From NCBI GenBank assembly GCA_017438285.1, contig JAFRVY010000122.1, forward strand, positions 1 to 44,661: DNA of 44,661 nt. The letters are read 5' to 3'. Made by a program: the position numbers and the translations under genes. The stretch's first letter is position 1. Each line of letters begins with the position of its first letter. Under the pieces are notes generated by a model. The model was not told the DNA's origin and made no database searches. It saw only the letters and a list, made by a program, of their open reading frames with translations. The DNA is from Bacillota bacterium (GTDB lineage: Bacteria > Bacillota > Clostridia > Peptostreptococcales > Anaerovoracaceae). Of this stretch, positions 40,460-44,661 are shown one piece after another.

Positions 40460-41116
40460 TCACAAAACTCTCTGTCCGTTGACTTTCAGGGAGAATAATG
40501 CGTCAAATATTCTTGCTGCCTGAGAGCACATCGTCATCCTCTGGAGGAAGATATCGAAATACTCGTACATGGTGCAGATATTCTCGTCGATCGTCAGGTA
40601 CAGTGTGATTCGCTTTTCTTCCAATCCGCAACGCAGTCTTGTTTCTGTTACTGCATAGTTGACGCGGTCATGAACGTCATACAGAATCGGATCCTTTTCA
40701 CGGACGCGGCTTCTTCGCACGTCGGTCTTATCCGCTATGATCAGCGCTGCCGTGATCGGATCTGCAGCCACGCCATCCGACTCATCATGATTGGAAATGG
40801 CGGAAACGATCCGCACCCGGTCGGGCATGGACAGATCCGTTTCCTTCAGGATCTCGTTCGCCAGCAATCCGCCGTATTCAGCGTGGTGATGCCTATTGAT
40901 CGCATTTCCGATATCATGCATGAATCCGGCGATTTTCGCCAGTTCGATTTCCTTCTCGCCATACTCAAAGGTCTTCAGAATCTCTGCCGCCTTTGTCGCG
41001 ACGAGCTTGGTATGTATAGTTGAATGGTCTGTGTAACCCAACGCATCAAGAATCGCGTTGCCCCGTTCATAGTATTCCAATATTTCTTTATTGTTGACGA
41101 TATCTTCGTATTTCAT
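40460..41116 (-). CDS. HD-domain phosphohydrolase
   Basis: This 218-residue protein has an HD domain with metal ligands around H31/H35, H67-D68 (GFMHDIGN), further His residues (NRHHHAEYGG), H near SNHDESDG and the closing Asp in IIADKTDVRRSR. It is soluble and would hydrolyse a phosphoester such as a nucleotide. The C-terminal third, about 60 residues, is distinct and may set specificity. It lies 34 bp downstream of the aldo/keto reductase start-to-stop junction and 23 bp upstream of the CDF gene, so it is probably in the same transcript. Confidence 0.88.
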   Translation of the reverse strand: MKYEDIVNNKEILEYYERGNAILDALGYTDHSTIHTKLVATKAAEILKTFEYGEKEIELAKIAGFMHDIGNAINRHHHAEYGGLLANEILKETDLSMPDRVRIVSAISNHDESDGVAADPITAALIIADKTDVRRSRVREKDPILYDVHDRVNYAVTETRLRCGLEEKRITLYLTIDENICTMYEYFDIFLQRMTMCSQAARIFDALFSLKVNGQRVL

Positions 41117-41150
41117 GACATCAGATCCTTTCTTTCCCCTTCATGTATCA

Positions 41151-42296
41151 CTATTTTCCCAACACCTTCACAAAATCTTCCATCACGTCGGATATTTTGA
41201 TCTGCTGCGGGCAGACCTGTTCGCACGCCCCGCAATGGAGGCAGGCGGCCGGCTGCTTGTCCTCCGGGATTGCGGCCATCGCCATCGGTGCGATGAATCC
41301 GAACAGTCCGGCTTTTGTAGTAAGAATATGCTCATTGTAGAGTTCGATCAGTCTTGGAATATCAAGACCTTGCGGACAGTGATCCATGCAGTAATGACAA
41401 GCGGTGCACGGTACGGATTTTTCATCTGCCAACTCCGCCGCCACATGCATCAGCGCCTGCATCTCTTTTTCCTGCAAAGGCAGATCGCTCTCAAATGTCG
41501 CTACATTGGCGTGCAGCTGCGCTTCATCGGACATGCCGGAGAGTATCACCTTGACCTCCGGGATGCTCTGCAAAAATCGAAATGCCCATGCCGGAATCTC
41601 TTCTGTCGGGCGAAGCGCTTTCAGCATCTGTTCCTGTTCTTCACTGAGTCTGGCCAGTTTGCCGCCTCTGAGCGGCTCCATGACCCATACCGGAATACCG
41701 TATTCTTTCAAAAGTTCAACTTTCTCTCTTCCGTGCTGGAATTCCCAGTCCAGATAATTCAACTGCAGCTGGCAGAATTCCATGTCGTCGCCATGTTTTT
41801 CAAGAAACTTCTTCAGTACAGGCATTTCCCCGTGGCAAGAGAAGCCGAGATATTTGATGCGACCGGCCTGCTTTTGTTCGAGCAGGTATTCCATGATGCC
41901 GTACTGCGGATCGAGATACTGCTCGATGTTCATTTCGCAGACGTTATGCAGAAGATAAAAGTCGAAGTATTCCAGCCCCGTCCTTTGGAGCTGCGTCTCA
42001 AATATTTCCTTCACCTTCGGCATATTTGCCAGATCGTAACCCGGGAATTTGTCCGCGAAGTAGTAGCTGTCTCTCGGAAATCTGCGCAGGGCTTCTCCCA
42101 TTATTTCTTCGGAATGCTCTCCGTGATAACCCCATGCCGTATCGTAATAATTGATTCCCTGGTCCATGGCGTATTCCACCATACGAAATGTCTGCGGTAT
42201 GTCTACTTTCGCGTCATCGCCGTCGATCACAGGCAGGCGCATAGCGCCGAACCCCAATATGGACAATCGTAAATCCTTGAATTCTCTGTATTGCAT
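41151..42296 (-). CDS. Aldo/keto reductase with C-terminal 2x[4Fe-4S] ferredoxin domain
   Basis: This 381-residue protein has an AKR barrel at about 1-290, with tetrad segments INYYDTAWGYHGEHSEE, FADKFPGYD and FYLLHNVCE. A ferredoxin-like tail follows with two clusters: CTACHYCMDHCPQG and CLHCGACEQVCPQQ, both CxxCxxCxxxCP. The family is often annotated as oxidoreductase of unknown substrate in anaerobes. The adjacent 51-residue ferredoxin gene is coupled to it, 9 bp upstream, so electron exchange is plausible. RBS GGAGGC precedes the ATG. Confidence 0.93.
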   Translation of the reverse strand: MQYREFKDLRLSILGFGAMRLPVIDGDDAKVDIPQTFRMVEYAMDQGINYYDTAWGYHGEHSEEIMGEALRRFPRDSYYFADKFPGYDLANMPKVKEIFETQLQRTGLEYFDFYLLHNVCEMNIEQYLDPQYGIMEYLLEQKQAGRIKYLGFSCHGEMPVLKKFLEKHGDDMEFCQLQLNYLDWEFQHGREKVELLKEYGIPVWVMEPLRGGKLARLSEEQEQMLKALRPTEEIPAWAFRFLQSIPEVKVILSGMSDEAQLHANVATFESDLPLQEKEMQALMHVAAELADEKSVPCTACHYCMDHCPQGLDIPRLIELYNEHILTTKAGLFGFIAPMAMAAIPEDKQPAACLHCGACEQVCPQQIKISDVMEDFVKVLGK

Positions 42297-42305
42297 TGCT
42301 GCCTC

Positions 42306-42461
42306 CTAATCTATTACTCTGCCGTCTCTTGAGATCGTGACCACCTGCCACGGGATGAATTTGCCGCTCGCCATTTCGATGGCTCCCTCGTGGCAGGCAT
42401 CTGCGCACAGACCGCATCCGTTACATTTTTCTTCATCTGTTTGAATTATCTTTCTTATCAT
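42306..42461 (-). CDS. Short single-cluster ferredoxin
   Basis: The 51-residue product begins MIRKIIQTDEEKCNGCGLCA and has C13, C16, C19, C23 in the CxxCxxCxxxC pattern. It then continues HEGAIEMASGKFIPWQVVT and ends DGRVID. Homologous ferredoxins I know open identically (KCNGCGLC...CHEGAI) but carry a second cluster; here the second half is replaced by an unrelated short tail, so it may be a natural shorter form or a truncated one. GAAGGAGCG lies 6 bases upstream of the ATG and a strong promoter precedes it. The TAG stop is 9 bases before the AKR start. Confidence 0.8.
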   Translation of the reverse strand: MIRKIIQTDEEKCNGCGLCADACHEGAIEMASGKFIPWQVVTISRDGRVID

Positions 42462-42503
42462 TTCGCTCCTTCTCTTTCTGCTCTAAAAATTTACGTCTTT
42501 TAA

Positions 42504-42532
42504 ATTATAGTTTTTGCCGCCTGAAAATGCAA
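42504..42532 (-). promoter_or_regulatory. Promoter of the ferredoxin-AKR-HD-CDF-CPBP operon
   Basis: On the minus strand TTGCAT (42527-42532), a 17-base spacer and TATAAT (42504-42509), 42 bases before the ferredoxin start. Near consensus. Confidence 0.82.
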
Positions 42533-42577
42533 GGCACGGGTCTATGTCAGCAATACGAATAAAATTTTAATACTTTT

Positions 42578-42607
42578 GTGACAAATGGTGTTGTTCGCGT
42601 GTATTAT
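42578..42607 (+). promoter_or_regulatory. Promoter of the sigma/M23 operon
   Basis: GTGACA (42578-42583), an 18-base spacer and TATTAT (42602-42607). Unlike the ECF-type promoter at 167-195 this resembles SigA. Confidence 0.5.
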
Positions 42608-42609
42608 AT

Positions 42610-42623
42610 GTGAAGGCCTTCAC
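42610..42623. promoter_or_regulatory. Perfect 14-base palindrome at the transcription start
   Basis: GTGAAGGCCTTCAC is a perfect palindrome right after the -10, at the expected start of transcription, 24 bases before the sigma start codon. It may be an operator. Confidence 0.5.
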
Positions 42624-42647
42624 TAAAAAAGAAACGAGGTGATTTGT

Positions 42648-43136
42648 TTGGAACGGGCATTGTTTACTGAATATGCGAGACGCTATAAGGACACGATCTT
42701 TCGTGTGGCTTTGAATGCGCTCGGGTCTCCGGTCGATGCGGATGACATCGTTCAGGAAACGTTGCTTCGTCTTCTGGAATGGCAGGAACCATTTGAAAGC
42801 GAGAAGCATGTGAAGTATTGGCTGATCCGCGTTTCTCTCAATCTCTGCAAGAATGAACTGCGAGTTCCCTGGAGGCGGCACAAGACGCTCGACGACGCGA
42901 ATGCAATACCGACATTCGACAACCCTAATTACAGTGATCTGTATGAGGAAATCATGAGACTGTCGGAAAAATATCGTACGGTACTCTACCTATTCTATTT
43001 TGAAGGGTACTCCGTAAATGAAATCGCAGACATTCTGGACATTCGTGTTACTACAGTAACGAGCCGCCTATCCCGCGCCAGACAAAAGCTTGAGTTTCAA
43101 ATGACAGAGCATATGGAGGAATGTACCAATGAATGA
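42648..43136 (+). CDS. ECF-type sigma factor (second)
   Basis: This 162-residue sigma-70 family protein has region 2 (ALGSPVDADDIVQETLLRLLEW, then KYWLIRVSLNLCKNELR) and region 4 HTH (FEGYSVNEIADILDIRVTTVTSRLSRAR). The TTG at 42648 is the likely start because GAGGTGAT lies 4-11 bases upstream; a GTG at 42639 would overlap that site. The gene overlaps the next by 8 bp, so the anti-sigma-like M23 protein is its likely controller. The preceding promoter does not carry the TGTAAC signature of the first sigma module, so the two factors likely recognise different sites. Confidence 0.93.
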   Translation: MERALFTEYARRYKDTIFRVALNALGSPVDADDIVQETLLRLLEWQEPFESEKHVKYWLIRVSLNLCKNELRVPWRRHKTLDDANAIPTFDNPNYSDLYEEIMRLSEKYRTVLYLFYFEGYSVNEIADILDIRVTTVTSRLSRARQKLEFQMTEHMEECTNE

Positions 43137-44493
43137 AAAAGAATATCGTGACATGTTTTCGCAACTGCATTCCTCAGTGCAGGAGGAGGCAATAACTATG
43201 AAAACGAAACCTACTAAAAGGGTTAGGTTTGTTTCAGTACCGGTTGCAGCCGTGCTGGTGCTGGTGCTCACCGCAGGTATTGCTTTTGCAGGGGTATATA
43301 GCAATAGAATTCAGGACATTACAGTGTTAGACAATGAAGGTTACGAGTGCATGAGTTTGCAAGGGTTTGCTGACAGTCCGGAATACAAGGCAACACAGGA
43401 ATGGCTGACTTTTGAAGAAAAATATGAAAAGGAACACAAGGCGGAATTAGATGCAATCGGAAATGATCCTACGCCATGGGACGATAAATACGGCGATTAT
43501 TTTGTTTTTACGCAGGAAATGGCCGATAAAGTTGATGAGATCTGTGGAAAGTATAATCTGAAACTTCATTCCGGCAGTGAGCCCGCTGACGCGAAAGATA
43601 TATATAAAAAGTTCGGCAAATTCTCATCCAACAAGGAGGGCAGCGGCTACTACTACAAAGACGGTACTTTCAGTCTGGACGATGACGCTTCAGTTGACGG
43701 ACGCTCGATTCCTTACCAGTTCCGCCGTACAATGAAAGGCGTATTCGACACAGTTTATCTTAATATTGGGGATACAAACAAGTACGAACAGTGGGAATAT
43801 GAGACGGCCAACGGCGTTACGGTGCTTCTGGCTCTCTCAGATTTCAAGGGGCTGATTCTTTGTGATTATAACGAGTGCTTTGTTGCGGTCAATGTACTCG
43901 GCGGAACCAAAGAAGCTTTTACTGATGAAGGTGACACCGTCACGAAGAAGTCCATGGAAGCGCTGGCAGATTCTTTCGATTTCTCAGTTCTGGGAACCTA
44001 CAAGAAGCCGGCAAACAGCGATGCTGAGGAACCGGCCGAGGCCGTGAAAGAAGAAACGGACGAAGCCACGGATGAACAGCTGACCGTAGACCCGCCTGCT
44101 GATTCTGAATTCAAGTTTGAGTGCAACCCTATCGATGATCCTGACGCAGTGATAACCAAACGCTTCGGTAATGTATCTGGCAGGGAGCATGAAGGAATCG
44201 ACTTCGCTTCTGACGAAGGTACTGCAATTCACGCGGTGGCAGATGGGAGCTCAAAAGTTTATGAAGCGGACGCAGATTATGGGAACTATGTGATAATCGA
44301 TCACAACAACGGCTGGTGCACCGTATACGCTCACTGTGAAACGATCCTTGTCGAAGACGGCGCGAGCGTAAAAGCCGGCGATGAAATAGCAACTGTCGGA
44401 TCTACAGGCACAAGCTCAGGTCCGCATCTCCATTTCGAACTAAGAGGCAACCCATTCGGACCAGTAGACCCCGAACCTTATCTTGCGAAATAA
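43129..44493 (+). CDS. Anti-sigma-like membrane protein with C-terminal M23 peptidase domain
   Basis: This 454-residue protein has three parts. Residues 1-33 form a small cytoplasmic segment (MNEKEYRDMFSQLHSSVQEE) of the size of short anti-sigma tails but without a zinc finger. A membrane helix spans about 34-56. A long extracellular region includes an acidic linker (about 290-325), then an M23/LytM domain (about 335-450). Zinc residues H354 and D358 (HEGIDF), a middle YAHCE histidine and H433-L-H435 (GPHLHFE) are all intact, so it should cleave peptidoglycan cross-bridges. The gene overlaps the sigma gene by 8 bp. Position suggests it both restrains the sigma factor and acts on the wall; family members of this design exist but the anti-sigma role here is inference. 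Confidence 0.85.
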   Translation: MNEKEYRDMFSQLHSSVQEEAITMKTKPTKRVRFVSVPVAAVLVLVLTAGIAFAGVYSNRIQDITVLDNEGYECMSLQGFADSPEYKATQEWLTFEEKYEKEHKAELDAIGNDPTPWDDKYGDYFVFTQEMADKVDEICGKYNLKLHSGSEPADAKDIYKKFGKFSSNKEGSGYYYKDGTFSLDDDASVDGRSIPYQFRRTMKGVFDTVYLNIGDTNKYEQWEYETANGVTVLLALSDFKGLILCDYNECFVAVNVLGGTKEAFTDEGDTVTKKSMEALADSFDFSVLGTYKKPANSDAEEPAEAVKEETDEATDEQLTVDPPADSEFKFECNPIDDPDAVITKRFGNVSGREHEGIDFASDEGTAIHAVADGSSKVYEADADYGNYVIIDHNNGWCTVYAHCETILVEDGASVKAGDEIATVGSTGTSSGPHLHFELRGNPFGPVDPEPYLAK

Positions 44494-44520
44494 CGGCAAC
44501 AGTAAAAAGAGACCCATTCG
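44494..44520. other. Junction between the M23 gene and the insertion sequence
   Basis: Only 27 bases separate the stop codon from the likely IS end. No terminator for the sigma/M23 operon lies here. It may have been displaced by the insertion. Confidence 0.4.
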
Positions 44521-44567
44521 TGAACTTGTCAACTAAAAGTAGACAGTTCAAAAAGGTCAAACCTCAA

Positions 44568-44661
44568 TCACAAATACCCCAGATCAGTTCGATACTGAAC
44601 TGGGGTTTTGTATTGTAAGGCATATGCTGGTCTGTAATGGTTATAGTAATAGACAAAGGAA
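44568..44661 (-). CDS. IS3-family transposase (OrfB), C-terminal fragment
   Basis: The last 30 codons read in the minus-strand direction are SFVYYYNHYRPAYALQYKTP, then VQYRTDLGYL and a stop. YNxYRPxxALxxKTPxxYR is the hallmark C-terminus of the DDE integrase-type OrfB of IS3/IS150 elements. It is cut by the window edge, not necessarily broken. Its end faces the M23 gene. Confidence 0.88.
   Translation of the reverse strand, partial: SFVYYYNHYRPAYALQYKTPVQYRTDLGYL
44581..44612. terminator. Hairpin inside the transposase 3' end
   Basis: CCCCAGATCAGTTCG-ATA-CTGAACTGGGG with T-rich sequence after it on the plus strand. It sits at codons near the transposase stop and may block read-through into the element from outside. 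Confidence 0.5.

Larger units (their letters stand above)
44521..44661 (-). mobile_element. Terminal part of an IS3-family insertion sequence
   Basis: The element begins with TG at 44521, the usual IS3-family terminus. Positions 44521-44550 form an imperfect inverted repeat (TGAACTTGTC and GACAGTTCA) around AACTAAAAGTA, as seen in IS ends. A TAG-ACA-type end followed by the C-terminal transposase remnant runs to the window edge. The rest of the element lies outside the window. Confidence 0.75.

Noticed and set aside
41091-42272. A 393-codon plus-strand open frame covering the aldo/keto reductase
   Set aside because: It is antisense to a clear gene with catalytic and Fe-S motifs; composition is Cys/His/Leu-rich as expected for a shadow frame and it has no ribosome site.

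Overview
The window looks like chromosomal DNA of an anaerobic, low-to-mid GC Gram-positive bacterium of the Clostridia, probably an amino-acid or peptide fermenter. The family Anaerovoracaceae is a guess from gene content only. Supporting signs are strong AGGAGG-type ribosome binding sites and TTGACA/TATAAT promoters, a desulfoferrodoxin and a rubredoxin in place of aerobic defences, and many di/aminopeptidases: one M19, two PepD-type M20 and two M28. There is also a YfcC-type carrier, and lipoproteins and secreted proteins with Gram-positive signal peptides. I see no tRNA, rRNA, CRISPR array or phage module. No stretch over 300 bases lacks a gene.

Layout. (1) 1-1830: a possible mobile-element remnant with a 40-bp-spaced direct repeat, then an ECF sigma / zinc-finger anti-sigma pair behind an ECF-like promoter. 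(2) 1845-8370: a MocR-like regulator fused to a class IV aminotransferase, a convergent M19 dipeptidase, and a YfcC carrier-PepD operon. (3) 8410-14580, minus strand: a large secreted protein, an M28 lipoprotein, serine acetyltransferase and desulfoferrodoxin. (4) 14640-15280: a tiny reading frame and a six-repeat charged protein. (5) 15307-18790, minus: macro-domain/HTH protein, vWA protein and a second PepD. (6) 18895-21225, minus: a beheaded small secreted-type gene, a 3-TM protein, a membrane-anchored M28 peptidase, and a DUF2442-HTH protein with a palindromic operator inside its promoter. (7) 21272-24147: cysK and metY divergent from an IscR/CymR-like Rrf2 regulator, with two matching operators. 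(8) 24206-25665: a secreted protein with a hairpin in its leader. (9) 25670-29736, minus: rubredoxin, small TM protein, CbbX-like AAA+ ATPase, acyl-CoA ligase and an E2-like acyltransferase, overlapping or tightly packed. (10) 29748-31650: GNAT, YdcZ transporter, nitrilase-family amidase. (11) 31660-37086, minus: two ATP-grasp proteins, the fused stumps of an SGNH protein and an MBOAT acyltransferase (a deletion scar), and surE. (12) 37111-42532: a CAT-fold acyltransferase (+), then a five-gene minus operon of ferredoxin, aldo/keto reductase, HD hydrolase, CDF transporter and CPBP protease. (13) 42578-44493: a second sigma factor overlapping a membrane-anchored M23 peptidase with an anti-sigma-like N terminus. 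(14) 44521-44661: the end of an IS3-family element.

How the genes work together. Peptide uptake and hydrolysis (M19, PepD x2, M28 x2, YfcC) would feed amino-acid metabolism. The sulfur block (cysE, cysK, metY and the Rrf2 repressor) makes cysteine or homocysteine and appears to be controlled by paired TACCT-N11-AGGTA operators. Two sigma/anti-sigma modules suggest envelope sensing, and one carries a peptidoglycan hydrolase on the putative anti-sigma. The most unusual items are the MocR fusion that has lost its PLP lysine but gained a second aminotransferase domain with an intact lysine, the E2-like/ligase/AAA+ operon, the MBOAT-SGNH deletion scar next to the ATP-grasp pair, and the operator-bearing DUF2442-HTH gene.
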